Below, one piece after another: positions 9,712 to 18,931 of a stretch of DNA of 64,000 nt. Each line of letters begins with the position of its first letter. Positions within the stretch are counted from its first letter, which is position 1. The DNA is from an uncultured Christensenellaceae bacterium (GTDB lineage Bacteria > Bacillota > Clostridia > Christensenellales > UBA3700). The stretch covers positions 62,001 to 126,000 of the forward strand of contig CAJUMY010000003.1 in the NCBI GenBank assembly GCA_910587685.1, written 5' to 3'. Position numbers and translations under genes: made by a program. The notes beneath the pieces were generated by a model. It saw nothing but the letters and a program-made list of their open reading frames with translations, was not told where the DNA came from and did no database searches.

Positions 9712-10803
9712 TTATACGTTGAATCTAAAGAGAACGACGTCGCCGTCCTTTATAACGTAATCTTTGCCTTCGCTCCTTACCTTTCCCTTTTCTTTAGCCG
9801 CCGTATACGAACCGAGTTCGAGCAGAACTTGCCAGTCGACTATCTCCGCTCTTATGAATCCCTTCTCGAAATCGGAGTGTATTTTGCCTGCCGCCTGCGG
9901 AGCCTTCGTTCCCTTAACTATAGTCCACGCTCTCGTTTCCTTCTCTCCCGCAGTGAGATAGCTGATGAGTCCGAGAAGAGAGTAACATTCCTTAACGAGC
10001 TTATCGAGACCGCTCTCGTCTATGCCGTATTCCTCTCTGAACATATCTCTGTCCTCGTCGTCCATACTCGCAAGATCCTCTTCTATCTTCGCCGATAGAA
10101 CGACTACGCCTGCGCCCTCGTTCGCCGCGTATTCCTTAACTGCTTTAACGTACGGATTATCATCCTGCCCAATATCGCTCTCCGCGATATTGGCGGCGTA
10201 TATTACGGGCTTGTCCGTCAGCAAAAACAGCGAGTGAACGTATTCTCTCTCTTCGTCGGTAAAATCCATAGCTCTTACCGATACTCCCTTTTCGAGTTCG
10301 GCAGATATCCTGTCGAGAAGTTTCGCCTCCTCGTTGAATTTTTTATCTCCGCTCTTTGCGGAAGTCTTAGCCTTGGCGCTACGCTTCGAAACGCTCTCCA
10401 TGTCGGCGAATATGAGTTCGAAATTGATGGTCTCGATGTCTCTTAACGGATTCACCGAGCCATCGACGTGCGTAATATTGTCGTCGTTAAAACATCTGAC
10501 GACATGTACTATAGCGTCGACTTCGCGAATATGCGATAAGAACTTATTGCCGAGCCCTTCTCCTCTGCTCGCGCCTTTGACGAGTCCCGCTATATCCACG
10601 AACTCGAGCGTCGTAGGCGTTATCTTTTTGCTGTTATAGAGCGCCGCCAACTTGTCTAGTCTCTCGTCGGGGACTGCGACTATGCCGACGTTCGGCTCTA
10701 TAGTACAGAACGGATAATTCGCGCTCTCCGCTCCTGCTTTAGTAATTGCGTTGAAAAGCGTACTTTTGCCGACGTTCGGCAAACCGACTACACCAAGTTT
10801 CAT
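9712..10803 (-). CDS. ychF: YchF/EngD (OLA1-like) P-loop NTPase
   Basis: A universally conserved ribosome-associated NTPase of the TRAFAC class that can use ATP. Length 363 is standard. Seen: P-loop GLPNVGKST (7-15), the switch regions, DIAGLVKGASRGEGLGNKFL, the coiled-coil insert, and a C-terminal TGS domain (TIVKGTKAPQAAGKIHSDFE). A promoter with perfect consensus hexamers lies about 70 bases upstream. Confidence 0.95.
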   Translation of the reverse strand: MKLGVVGLPNVGKSTLFNAITKAGAESANYPFCTIEPNVGIVAVPDERLDKLAALYNSKKITPTTLEFVDIAGLVKGASRGEGLGNKFLSHIREVDAIVHVVRCFNDDNITHVDGSVNPLRDIETINFELIFADMESVSKRSAKAKTSAKSGDKKFNEEAKLLDRISAELEKGVSVRAMDFTDEEREYVHSLFLLTDKPVIYAANIAESDIGQDDNPYVKAVKEYAANEGAGVVVLSAKIEEDLASMDDEDRDMFREEYGIDESGLDKLVKECYSLLGLISYLTAGEKETRAWTIVKGTKAPQAAGKIHSDFEKGFIRAEIVDWQVLLELGSYTAAKEKGKVRSEGKDYVIKDGDVVLFRFNV

Positions 10804-10869
10804 TATCTATAACTCCTTAAAAGCGAAAACGTCTGGATCGACGCCGCCGTTTTGTTATTATAATTAATT

Positions 10870-10899
10870 TATTATAAACTATAGAGCGTACTTTTGTCA
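10870..10899 (-). promoter_or_regulatory. Consensus sigma-A promoter of ychF
   Basis: TTGACA and TATAAT, both perfect, with an 18-base spacer on the minus strand. Confidence 0.8.
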
Positions 10900-10926
10900 A
10901 TAAAGTGGTAACGATATAGTAAAATA

Positions 10927-10969
10927 ACGAAAAAAGAAGCGACCCGCGCGTTATTTCGCGAAGCCGCTT
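10927..10969 (-). terminator. Terminator at the end of the ftsH unit
   Basis: On the minus strand AAGCG...CGCG-AAATAA-CGCG...CGCTT forms a stem ending in CTTTTTT. It overlaps the stop codon of the small frame 10951-11073, so that frame sits in the ftsH 3' end. Confidence 0.7.
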
Positions 10970-11073
10970 AGATTTAATATATTGTTATTTACGTTTTGAA
11001 ACGCTCTTTCTAACGTTTCGTCGAGCAAACGGATACGCTCGAAAGTATCGTCAAAGTCCGTTTTTTCATCCAT
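10951..11073 (-). CDS. Possible 40-residue protein downstream of ftsH
   Basis: A 40-codon frame starting ATG at 11073, 48 bases after the ftsH stop. The product is acidic and could be helical (DEKTDFDDTFERIRLLDETL in its N-terminal half). Codon choice resembles the neighbours, and it lies before the terminator, so it would be transcribed with ftsH. No strong ribosome binding site is visible and I recognise no family. It may be real or a chance frame. Confidence 0.4.
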   Translation of the reverse strand: MDEKTDFDDTFERIRLLDETLERAFQNVNNNILNLSGFAK

Positions 11074-11121
11074 TTAGACTTACGGTGAACTTATGATATT
11101 TTCTATACATATGCTATGGTT

Positions 11122-13191
11122 TTATTGCTGAATATCGTTTCCTTCCGACTGTGAAACGCCGCTATTCTCTTCTGCCGAAGACGACGGCTCGGCTTTTTCG
11201 GCGTCGCTATTAGCGCTCTCGCCCGCATTAGCCTGTTCGCCGGTCTTTTCGTCGACGATATGAGCGCTTATATCGTTCTTTTTATACATATCCTTTTTAC
11301 CGTTACGCTTGTCGATAAACTCGATGATGCTTTCGGTAGAAGCGCCGTCGAAGAGCATCTCGACTTCGTCGGTATATATGGTGTCCTTTTCGAAAAGTAT
11401 CTTGACCATGTTGTCGAGTACGCTTCTCTTCTCTTCAAGTATTTTAAGAGCTTTTGCATAACACTCGTCGAGAATACGTTTTACCTCGCTGTCGATAAGA
11501 TTAGACATCTCTTCGGAATTGTCCCTTTGCGTCGCGTAGTCCTTTCCGACGAATACTTCGTGTCCGCCGCCGAGGAACATATTGCCTATCTTCTCCGACA
11601 TTCCCCACTCCGTGACCATCTTCCTCGCTATACCCGACGCTCTCTCTATGTCGTTCGAAGCGCCTGTCGAAACGTCGTGAATTATTATCTGCTCAGCGGC
11701 TCTTCCTCCGAGCATCATTGTGATCGTATCAAGAAGTTTGTTCTTAGTGATATGAGAGTCGTCCGTCTCGGGACGCGTGAGCGTATATCCCGCCGCCATA
11801 CCTCTCGGAATAATGCTTACTTCCTGCACTTCGTCGCAGTTAGGCAATACCTTCGCGACTATGGCGTGTCCGCCCTCGTGGTACGCCGTTATTCTCTTAT
11901 CGGTCTCGGTAACGATACGGCTCTTCTTCTGCGGACCCGCGATCACCTTGTTGATACCTTCGAGAATATCTTCCATAACTATTACTTTACGGTTGCTCCT
12001 TACGGCGAGTATCGACGCTTCGTTGAGAAGATTCTCTATATCCGCTCCTGTAAAGCCGCTGGTCATTCTCGCGAGTATCTTGAACGATACGTCGGGAGCA
12101 AGCGGTTTATTCCTTGCGTGGACTTTGAATATCGCCTCTCTTCCCTTGACGTCGGGAGCGCTGACGTATATCTGTCTGTCGAATCTGCCGGGACGCATGA
12201 GCGCAGGATCGAGAATATCGGCTCTGTTCGTAGCCGCCATTATGATAATGCCGTCGTTCTGCTCGAAACCGTCCATCTGAACAAGGAGCTGATTGAGCGT
12301 CTGCTCTCTCTCGTCGTTGCCTCCGCCGAGCCCCGCTCCCCTCTGTCTGCCGACGGCGTCTATCTCGTCTATGAATATTATGCACGGCATATTCTTCTTA
12401 GCCTGATCGAAAAGATCTCTTACTCTCGCCGCGCCGGTACCTACGAACATCTCGACGAAATCCGAACCGCTTATCGAAAAGAACGATACGTTGGCTTCGC
12501 CCGCTACCGCTTTTGCAAAGAGAGTCTTACCGGTTCCCGGAGGACCTACTAAAAGGACGCCCTTTGGCACTCTTGCGCCGAGATCCGAAAACTTCTTCGG
12601 GTTCTTCAAAAATTCGACTATTTCCTGAAGCTCTTCTTTCTCTTCTTCTGCGCCCGCTACGTCGCTGAATCTTACCTTAACGTTGGTATTTAGCCTAGCC
12701 TTAGTCTTGCCGAAGCTGAGCGCTTTGCCGTTGGCGCTCGCGCTCTGACGGTACATTACGAAGAAAAGAACGAGTAAAAGAATGAGCCCTACCGCGGGAA
12801 TTATCAAAGAAGTCCACGCGGAATTTGACGACGGATTGGCAAGAGTGAGCGTAGGAACGGCAACGCCGTCGGGAAGATCTATCTCTCCCGTCTGTATTTC
12901 CTTAAAGTACTCTAGGAATCTTGCGTCGACAACGGCTCTGTAGTCCGCTCTCTTCGGAAAATGTTTTTTGTTGATATCGCTGCCCTTTTTAAGAACGTAC
13001 GCGTAATTACCTTCGATATATATCGAATCTACTTCTCCGTTTTCGATCTTTTGCATTATGCCGTCTGCGCCGAAATAACTGATATCCTTAGGCTTATTCT
13101 GATTTGACAGCAGCGTTGCCATAACTACGACGAGCAACACCGTCAGGATAACGACAGCCACCCAAGTGAATATAGAACTCTTTTTTTTCAC
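11122..13191 (-). CDS. ftsH: ATP-dependent zinc metalloprotease FtsH
   Basis: Membrane-bound AAA+ protease that degrades misfolded and regulatory membrane proteins. The start is taken as GTG at 13191 (KKKSSIFTW follows) because GGAGG lies six bases upstream; this gives 689 residues. In that numbering: first membrane segment 8-28, extracytoplasmic domain, second segment about 125-147, Walker A GPPGTGKT (216-223), Walker B IIFIDEID, the second region of homology ending RPGRFDR, and zinc site HEGGH (438-442). The C-terminal tail (about 40 residues) is rich in Glu, Ser and Ala and looks disordered. Confidence 0.95.
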   Translation of the reverse strand: MKKKSSIFTWVAVVILTVLLVVVMATLLSNQNKPKDISYFGADGIMQKIENGEVDSIYIEGNYAYVLKKGSDINKKHFPKRADYRAVVDARFLEYFKEIQTGEIDLPDGVAVPTLTLANPSSNSAWTSLIIPAVGLILLLVLFFVMYRQSASANGKALSFGKTKARLNTNVKVRFSDVAGAEEEKEELQEIVEFLKNPKKFSDLGARVPKGVLLVGPPGTGKTLFAKAVAGEANVSFFSISGSDFVEMFVGTGAARVRDLFDQAKKNMPCIIFIDEIDAVGRQRGAGLGGGNDEREQTLNQLLVQMDGFEQNDGIIIMAATNRADILDPALMRPGRFDRQIYVSAPDVKGREAIFKVHARNKPLAPDVSFKILARMTSGFTGADIENLLNEASILAVRSNRKVIVMEDILEGINKVIAGPQKKSRIVTETDKRITAYHEGGHAIVAKVLPNCDEVQEVSIIPRGMAAGYTLTRPETDDSHITKNKLLDTITMMLGGRAAEQIIIHDVSTGASNDIERASGIARKMVTEWGMSEKIGNMFLGGGHEVFVGKDYATQRDNSEEMSNLIDSEVKRILDECYAKALKILEEKRSVLDNMVKILFEKDTIYTDEVEMLFDGASTESIIEFIDKRNGKKDMYKKNDISAHIVDEKTGEQANAGESANSDAEKAEPSSSAEENSGVSQSEGNDIQQ

Positions 13192-13281
13192 ACCGGACCT
13201 CCGAATTATTGCTGGAATTAGTAGCTTCATCTTAAAGCTACGGAGCGAAAAACTCTTTTTCGGCTCTTCGCTCCCTAATAT

Positions 13282-13308
13282 ATTATATTAAATCGGGTGG
13301 ATAGTCAA
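13282..13308 (-). promoter_or_regulatory. Promoter of ftsH
   Basis: TTGACT followed by TATAAT at 15 bases, or overlapping TAATAT at 17 bases, on the minus strand, about 90 bases before the GTG start. Confidence 0.6.
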
Positions 13309-13419
13309 TACATTTTTCAAAAATGCGACCTTTTTACACGAATATTACCTTTATCGACTGACTCTGACGGCTCCGTAAGAAAGTCTCGCTCCTCGATCTC
13401 CCCAAAAAGATCGCCTTCG

Positions 13420-13863
13420 TCATGCTCCGAGCGTCGATACTATGAGCGAACTTATTCTGCGGGCTATCTTCCTTACCAAAAGAGCGTCGACTCCCATAAG
13501 AGCGTTGACGAGATTGTTACTGCGCTTTGCGACGACTCCCAATATTCCTATGTCGCCCACTCTCGGAAGATCCTTATTGACCGCTCCGCCCGGCTTGACG
13601 CCGTTCCTGTTGATCCTTATTTCGCCTATATCTCCCTCTTCGCCGACGGTAGCGTCGACTACCATAACGAGCGAACCCGTATGGTGTTCCTTTATCATTC
13701 CTATATAGTCTTCGAGATTCTTAGCGTTGACGGGTCTCGACATGGTTCCGTAAACGTACGCTCTCACTCCCTTTTCCTTGAGGAGATCGCCGACCATAGG
13801 TCCAACGCTGTCTCCCGTTATCTGACTGCTTCCTATACACAAAATTACAATTTCTTTTTTCAT
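13420..13863 (-). CDS. yyaC: YyaC-like sporulation protein (DUF1256)
   Basis: A 147-residue protein of the YyaC/DUF1256 family, which shares the fold of the GPR spore protease and is found in endospore formers. Seen: the N-terminal strand IVILCIGSSQITGDSVGP, DATVGEEGDIGEI and NKDLPRVGDIGILGVV, all typical of the family. AAGGAG lies upstream of the ATG. It stands alone between ftsH and a divergent CvpA-family gene. Its presence is the best single sign in the window that the organism forms spores; the molecular function of YyaC is not established. Confidence 0.85.
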   Translation of the reverse strand: MKKEIVILCIGSSQITGDSVGPMVGDLLKEKGVRAYVYGTMSRPVNAKNLEDYIGMIKEHHTGSLVMVVDATVGEEGDIGEIRINRNGVKPGGAVNKDLPRVGDIGILGVVAKRSNNLVNALMGVDALLVRKIARRISSLIVSTLGA

Positions 13864-14017
13864 AGATCAAGATTCTCCTTATTTGACACGGATAATTATC
13901 TCCGCATGAGAAATAATTTATACATTCGAAAAATATGAATAAAATGGAAATTTTCGATACAAAATCATTGTATTTGAAAATAATTTGCGCATATGCGAAA
14001 ATTGTAGATAAATAAAT

Positions 14018-14046
14018 TTGATTTTTTTGCTGATATATAGTATATT
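14018..14046 (+). promoter_or_regulatory. Promoter of the CvpA-family gene
   Basis: TTGATT and TATATT with a 17-base spacer, about 80 bases upstream of the start. A perfect 10-bp palindrome (CGCATATGCG, 13988-13997) lies just before it and could bind a regulator. Confidence 0.5.
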
Positions 14047-14127
14047 TTATGTAGCATAATCATTTGTTTGAAACGTAAGGGGTCGTGAAAAATCGCTCTC
14101 TTAGAAAGAAAAATGAGGTAAGTTATT

Positions 14128-14943
14128 ATGAGTATTAATTATGTAGACATTGCAATACTTGCTATAATGGTACTTGCATTTATAATCGGTCTGGTCAAAG
14201 GTTTTTGGAAGACTTTTTCCAAAGCCCTTACTTTGATTGTCGCGCTCGTTGTCGGATTTGTCTTTGCGGAACGTTTTTCCGCGATAGTGTTCAAAGGCTC
14301 GGCTCTTAGTACTATAAACGATTTTATATTCAAGATGGTCGCGAAGAATCCGCTCGCCGGCGGAACTATAGTCGGAAACGGAGCGGAAGCTATAGTCGTG
14401 ACGGAGAATATCGCCGATTCGATGATAATCACCGACGCGCTAAAAGCTATGCTCGTGCCGTCCTTCCTGCATCAAGCCGTTTTCTCTACGGTCGCAAGCG
14501 GGCTCACTCTCGGCGCCGTAGTATCTAGCGCGTATACTCACCTTACGGTACTATTCCTTTCGGGAACTATCCTCTTCTTAGGTTCGCTGCTCGTTATGAG
14601 GATCATCGCCGCTATCATACTCAAAGCAGTAGCTCAAGGCTACGTTAGATTCTACGACAGGTTCTTCGGAGGACTCCTTCGTCTCGTGACGGGAGCGCTG
14701 TTCATATTGATAGTGTTCCACCTGATACACTTGATGTCCGGCTTCTCCTTCATGTCAAAAGTTATCACGTATATCCAAGAAGGCAAGATCAGCGGATTCA
14801 TCTACGAACTCGACATCTTCAACAAGATATTCTACGGCAACAACCTCAGCAGGATCCTTGATTTCTTCAAGAACCTCATACCTGCTCCCGGTCAGACAGA
14901 TACTGCGGCAATGTCCGTGATTTCTTCGTTCTTTATAAGATAA
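14128..14943 (+). CDS. CvpA-family membrane protein
   Basis: A 271-residue multi-pass membrane protein related to CvpA (colicin V production). Membrane segments are visible at about residues 8-25, 31-50, 135-165 and 190-212. The opening (NYVDIAILAIMVLAFIIGLV, then KGFWKTFSKAL) is the family signature: four residues before a long hydrophobic segment, then G-(F/W)-x-(K/R). It is longer than typical CvpA (about 165-180) because of an insert at 60-130 and a C-terminal tail. AGGTAAG lies upstream. It is followed by a strong terminator and so is a single-gene unit. The function of CvpA proteins outside colicin V export is unclear. Confidence 0.7.
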   Translation: MSINYVDIAILAIMVLAFIIGLVKGFWKTFSKALTLIVALVVGFVFAERFSAIVFKGSALSTINDFIFKMVAKNPLAGGTIVGNGAEAIVVTENIADSMIITDALKAMLVPSFLHQAVFSTVASGLTLGAVVSSAYTHLTVLFLSGTILFLGSLLVMRIIAAIILKAVAQGYVRFYDRFFGGLLRLVTGALFILIVFHLIHLMSGFSFMSKVITYIQEGKISGFIYELDIFNKIFYGNNLSRILDFFKNLIPAPGQTDTAAMSVISSFFIR

Positions 14944-15016
14944 ACGGATAGCAAAGAGCGACCGCTTAGAAATAAAAAGCAAGGCAATCGAAGTTTAAGA
15001 TCGATAAAACGACAAA

Positions 15017-15049
15017 AGCGTGATTTTTACATCACGCTTTATTTTTTAT
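15017..15049 (+). terminator. Intrinsic terminator of the CvpA-family gene
   Basis: A perfect 10-bp stem (AAAGCGTGAT / ATCACGCTTT) followed by ATTTTTTA on the plus strand. Confidence 0.85.
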
Positions 15050-15135
15050 CCGATATAGATTTTTATATTGATACTCAACTTTCCAAAGTAGCAGATAGAG
15101 AGCCTATTCAGGCTAAAGCTATCGTATAAAGCATA

Positions 15136-15978
15136 TCAGCGTATCGCTATCTCCGCTTCGCAATCGTACTTGCTGTCGTCGGTATAGATTATCTCGCCTA
15201 TGGAATCTGCGACTATCTTTCCGCTTCTCGGATTCTTTACCGATACAATATCTCCGCGAACCGTCGCGTCGACGTCGGAGTACTCGAACGAAAAATCGGT
15301 GTTTTCCATTTCGCAATCTATGAGTTTGAGATTCTTGCAGTAACAAAGCGGTTGCGTTCCGATTATTTTGCAGTTGATGAGCGTAAGGTTCTCGGAATAC
15401 CACGCAAGGTATTCTCCCTTTACCACCGAATTCTTTACCGTAACGTTACAAGAGTGCCAGAACGCGTCCTTCGTGTCGAGCGCGCTATTCTCTATAAGCG
15501 CGTTCTTAACGTACTGAAAGGAATACTTTCCCTTAAAGTCGACGTTATCCATATATATATCCGTCGCCATCAAAAATACGTATTCGCTCGAGATACCGCT
15601 CTCTTCTACCTTTATATCGGAGCTCTTCCAACCGAACTCGGGCGAAACTATCCTGCTATTTGATATTTTAACGTCTTTACATTCGCGAAGAGCCTTGATG
15701 CCGAGAAGATGCGAATTCTTGATCTCGACCCCTTCGGTATACCAAAGCGCGGCGCGGCACTTGTCCGTCATAGTCACGTTATCGAGCATAACGCCGTTAT
15801 CGTGCCAAAGCGGATAACGCAGATTCATATAGCACGACTCGAGCTTTACGTCTCTCGCTTCCTTTAGCGCCGATTCTCCGTCCTCTTCGCCGTCAAACGA
15901 ACAGTTCTTGATAAGGACGTTCTCGACGCCGTATAGATCTCTTTCTTTCGGAAAATTCTTGTTTTCAATTACCTTCAT
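15136..15978 (-). CDS. DUF3737-family beta-helix protein
   Basis: About 280 residues of repeating short strands with the pattern V-x-N/D-S/C (VLIKNCSFDGE, VKLESCYM, VEIKNSHLLG, VKISNSRIV, VTVKNSVVKG, LTLINCKIIG), a right-handed parallel beta-helix of the DUF3737 type. Lone Trp/Tyr-rich turns (PLWHDNGVML, ALWYTEGVE, FWHSCNVTV, LAWYSENLTL) recur every 20-22 residues. There is no signal peptide. AGAGG precedes two adjacent ATGs; the second (15978) has better spacing. It follows the degenerate ADH gene by 72 bases and may be read with it. No function is known for the family; sugar binding is often guessed for such folds. Confidence 0.8.
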   Translation of the reverse strand: MKVIENKNFPKERDLYGVENVLIKNCSFDGEEDGESALKEARDVKLESCYMNLRYPLWHDNGVMLDNVTMTDKCRAALWYTEGVEIKNSHLLGIKALRECKDVKISNSRIVSPEFGWKSSDIKVEESGISSEYVFLMATDIYMDNVDFKGKYSFQYVKNALIENSALDTKDAFWHSCNVTVKNSVVKGEYLAWYSENLTLINCKIIGTQPLCYCKNLKLIDCEMENTDFSFEYSDVDATVRGDIVSVKNPRSGKIVADSIGEIIYTDDSKYDCEAEIAIR

Positions 15979-16050
15979 CATATGTCCTCTATTAAAATTC
16001 AACTAAAGATTTATTTCGATACTCAGACGAATTATCTGATAACGTAAAAT

Positions 16051-17196
16051 TCAATACGTTCTCGAAAGCGTAAATCTTGCCATATCGGCGGCGTCTTCAC
16101 CGTACTTTCCCATTTCTTTCGCTATCTTCTCTATCGCCGGGAGTTTCATACCGAAATCGCTTAGATTGTATCTGAATCCGCTCTTGTCTTCAAGAAAATC
16201 TATGATATTCCTGATCGCTTTATATGAATCCGATACTCTCCGGCTCACGGGAACGAACGCGTATCTCTCTTCGCCTATTAGCGAAAGCAATACGGATGAA
16301 TATCTCTCTTCGTTATTGATATCATTATTTATCAAATATTCGTAATAGTGCGGGAATAGCATGGAATACGTCTTAGAATACGGTATACGAAGCTCTCTGC
16401 TCACGGTAACGCTAAGTTTTGAAAGGATATCGTTCTTGACCGCGTTATACGCGATACCGGCAAGTACCGACGCGTTGGCGATATTCTTTAACAGCTTTCT
16501 CGCCCTCGTCCCTTCCTTGAGCCTATCAATAGCGCCGACGACGAACCCGATAGCGGCTCTCGCCGTAGCCTCGCTCACAAAACTCGAGTCTTTCCCTATC
16601 GTCGCTATAACGGAAAGAGCCAACGCGTACATGACGCTGCTTGCCGCTCTTCTCCTGTGCGGATTTAACGCTAACTTGTCGTCGATAACGATAAACTCAG
16701 GCGTCAAATTAGGAGAAACAAACTTTATCTTCTCATTTTCTCCATACATATACGCGGTATTGCTTCCTTCCGTAGCCGTTCCGACGAATACGCTCGCAAC
16801 GGCAAGCGGCATATCGCCGTCGGTCTCGCATATGCTCTTTATGTCTTTTACCGACTTGACTTTCGCGCGAAGCAGCTCCCGCGCTATCTTGGCGGTATCT
16901 ATGACGCTCTCGCGTCCTATCGCGACTATGGCGTCGGCGTTGACCTCTTTGCACTTTTCAACAATAGTCTCAACGGTATCTGCGTTCGCCGTTTCTCCCT
17001 TTATGAGAGCGATATACGGAACCTTTAGTTTATCGTTATCGAACGCCTCGCGCGCCTTTCTTATAAAAGACGGATATTCGTCGACTTTTTCGCTTATGAG
17101 TATAGGACGCATAACGTTCTTCATCTTGAGCTCGTGCACAAGATTAGACAGCGCGTCCTCGCCCGAGAGTATCTTGCTCTTTGCGTAAAATTCCAT
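16051..17196 (-). CDS. Degenerate iron-type alcohol dehydrogenase paralogue
   Basis: A 381-residue protein with the group III (Fe) ADH fold. It is recognisable by NADAIVAIGRESVIDTAKIA, aligned to the usual GGGSVID motif, and by its alignment to the neighbour encoded at 17215-18390. None of the four metal ligands is kept. The D-x3-H pair (FDMLTHA in the neighbour) is replaced by SVMYALA, and the two later histidines (GHSLGG and SHDVA in the neighbour) align with SVTVSREL and YSKTYSM. The GGGS dinucleotide motif is also altered. It is therefore probably not an active dehydrogenase but a pseudoenzyme, perhaps a partner of the intact copy 18 bases upstream. The reading frame is intact with normal codon use, which argues against simple decay. 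Confidence 0.75.
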   Translation of the reverse strand: MEFYAKSKILSGEDALSNLVHELKMKNVMRPILISEKVDEYPSFIRKAREAFDNDKLKVPYIALIKGETANADTVETIVEKCKEVNADAIVAIGRESVIDTAKIARELLRAKVKSVKDIKSICETDGDMPLAVASVFVGTATEGSNTAYMYGENEKIKFVSPNLTPEFIVIDDKLALNPHRRRAASSVMYALALSVIATIGKDSSFVSEATARAAIGFVVGAIDRLKEGTRARKLLKNIANASVLAGIAYNAVKNDILSKLSVTVSRELRIPYSKTYSMLFPHYYEYLINNDINNEERYSSVLLSLIGEERYAFVPVSRRVSDSYKAIRNIIDFLEDKSGFRYNLSDFGMKLPAIEKIAKEMGKYGEDAADMARFTLSRTY

Positions 17197-17214
17197 TTTC
17201 GTATCTCCTGTTTT

Positions 17215-18390
17215 CTACATTACCGCTTTAAGCACGGCTATAACGTCGTCTCTTCTAACTCGTTTTTTATTAGCGAGCACTGCCCCGTCGCGCATTGCTC
17301 CGTCCGCGATTTTTTCTATATCGCTCGAGGTGATGCCGTGATCTTTGAGTTTAAGCGCAATGCCGTAATTTGCGGAATATTCAGCGATAATGTCGGCAAT
17401 GAACTTTATCGCCATAGCTCCTCTTCTTTCGGGAGGCGTCTCAGCATACATATCGCTGCCCGCTATATGGTATAGAGCCGTAGCGTATTCTTTATCGAGC
17501 GCGTCGAGATTGAAACGCATTACTTCGGGAAGAAGTATCATCATCGCGACGTCGTGGCTGATACCGTAAGCTCCGCCGAGCGAATGTCCTATCGCGTGCG
17601 CGAGTCCTACCATCGAGTTAGAGAACGCGATACCCGCAAGAAGCGACGCTTCCGCCATGCCCTGCCTCGCCTTCTTATTGCCCGTATCCGAGACAGCTAT
17701 AAAGAAGTTTTCCTTAAATAACTCCATTGCCTTCAACGCGAACGCGTCGCTGATCGGATTCTTTTGCGCCGACGTGAACGCTTCTATCGCGTGAGTGAGC
17801 ATGTCGAACGCGGTCGATACCGTCGCCCTTACGGGAAGCGTAAGCGTCAAACGCGGATCTATCGCGGTAACGTCGGGAAGAAGTCTTTCCGATATGAATT
17901 CGTGTTTTACGTGATTTTGCGTATCCGAAATTACGGCGACTTTCGTCGCTTCGCTGCCTGTTCCGGAAGTCGTTGGAAGTATCGCGAAAGGAATACCTTT
18001 TCCCGCTTTAAGATTGTCTATGCCCTGCATATCGAAAAGACTGCTCTTTTCGGATTCGAGAAGCAGTTTAACGCCCTTTGCCGTATCTATTACCGAACCG
18101 CCGCCCAAGGCTATCAGAGAATCGCAGTTGTTATTAACGTATATATCGACGAGCTCCTCGACGACTTCGACCGAAGAATCTTTCGGCACGTCGATATATA
18201 TAGCCTTTATCTTCACTCCGCTTTTTGAAAGGTCTTTCGTAACGATATCGACGAGACCGACCTTGTTTATGACAGGTCCAGATATCAAAAGAGGACGCTC
18301 CGATCCGATACGGCTGAAATATTCGCCGACCTTCTCTACCGAGCCTTCGCCGAAATACATTCTCACGTTGTCTATAAATTCAAAATACAT
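17215..18390 (-). CDS. Iron-containing alcohol dehydrogenase
   Basis: A 391-residue group III metal-dependent dehydrogenase. Seen: NAD(P) motif ALGGGSVIDTAKG near 95-107, TTSGTGSEATK near 140-150, metal ligands in FDMLTHAIEA (Asp and His), GHSLGGAYG (His) and SHDVAM (His). It reduces an aldehyde or oxidises an alcohol in the cytoplasm; the substrate cannot be told from sequence. It lies 3 bases after an SCP2-like gene and 18 bases before the degenerate paralogue, so these are one operon. The pairing with a putative lipid-binding protein suggests, but does not show, a hydrophobic substrate. Confidence 0.9.
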   Translation of the reverse strand: MYFEFIDNVRMYFGEGSVEKVGEYFSRIGSERPLLISGPVINKVGLVDIVTKDLSKSGVKIKAIYIDVPKDSSVEVVEELVDIYVNNNCDSLIALGGGSVIDTAKGVKLLLESEKSSLFDMQGIDNLKAGKGIPFAILPTTSGTGSEATKVAVISDTQNHVKHEFISERLLPDVTAIDPRLTLTLPVRATVSTAFDMLTHAIEAFTSAQKNPISDAFALKAMELFKENFFIAVSDTGNKKARQGMAEASLLAGIAFSNSMVGLAHAIGHSLGGAYGISHDVAMMILLPEVMRFNLDALDKEYATALYHIAGSDMYAETPPERRGAMAIKFIADIIAEYSANYGIALKLKDHGITSSDIEKIADGAMRDGAVLANKKRVRRDDVIAVLKAVM

Positions 18391-18393
18391 ATT

Positions 18394-18885
18394 TTACACC
18401 CCAAATATAGCTCCGAGATACATACGAAGCGAAGAAACCTGCTTTTTATAGCCGCCGTCAAGGATCTTAGACGTGATCAAATTAGGAAAAAGATAGTTCT
18501 CTACGATATTGAAACACTCGACGAGAGCCACGGTATCGCCTACGCTTCCGCGAGTAACTATAGACGAACGGCAGTAAGCGTCTCTTATGCTCCGCTTCCC
18601 GATAAGATACGGTATCGCGACGTCGATATTCTTGAACGCTATCTCCAGATCGGGAGTATCTTCCCTTTTGGCTCCGACGAACTTTCCGTTCGACTTTTTT
18701 ATCGACATACACGGCTTATACGGCAAAATGCGAAGCGTTATCACATATCCTTCGGGAAAGGTATCAATAAGCTCCTTAACGTTCGAATCGAGTCTCGAAG
18801 CCGCTTTCATACCGCCCTTTAAGAAAGCGAATATTATGCCGGCAAGCATTGCTTTTCCTACCTTGTATTTAGGTTCGTGTCTCAT
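18394..18885 (-). CDS. SCP2-like sterol/lipid-carrier domain protein
   Basis: A 163-residue cytoplasmic protein. The middle and C-terminal part fits the SCP2 fold: PDLEIAFKNIDVAIPYLIGK, then AYCRSSIVTRGSVGDTVALV, matching the pattern of strand, helix, gate loop and G-D/S-x-x-x-A-L seen in SCP2 domains. The first 30 residues are a basic, partly hydrophobic helix that could touch the membrane. AGAGGT precedes the ATG. It begins 46 bases after the giant surface-protein gene and is followed after 3 bases by the ADH gene. The ligand is unknown. Confidence 0.6.
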   Translation of the reverse strand: MRHEPKYKVGKAMLAGIIFAFLKGGMKAASRLDSNVKELIDTFPEGYVITLRILPYKPCMSIKKSNGKFVGAKREDTPDLEIAFKNIDVAIPYLIGKRSIRDAYCRSSIVTRGSVGDTVALVECFNIVENYLFPNLITSKILDGGYKKQVSSLRMYLGAIFGV

Positions 18886-18931
18886 ATCTACCTCTTATGA
18901 TATAAATCGTTATACTGATATTCCGCGTATT

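Noticed and set aside
11260..12552. Plus-strand open frame of 430 codons opposite ftsH
   Set aside because: Antisense shadow of ftsH; no ribosome binding site and no protein-like motif.
13988..13997. 10-bp palindrome CGCATATGCG as a proven operator
   Set aside because: Palindromes of this length arise by chance at this scale; noted only as a possible site near the promoter at 14018.
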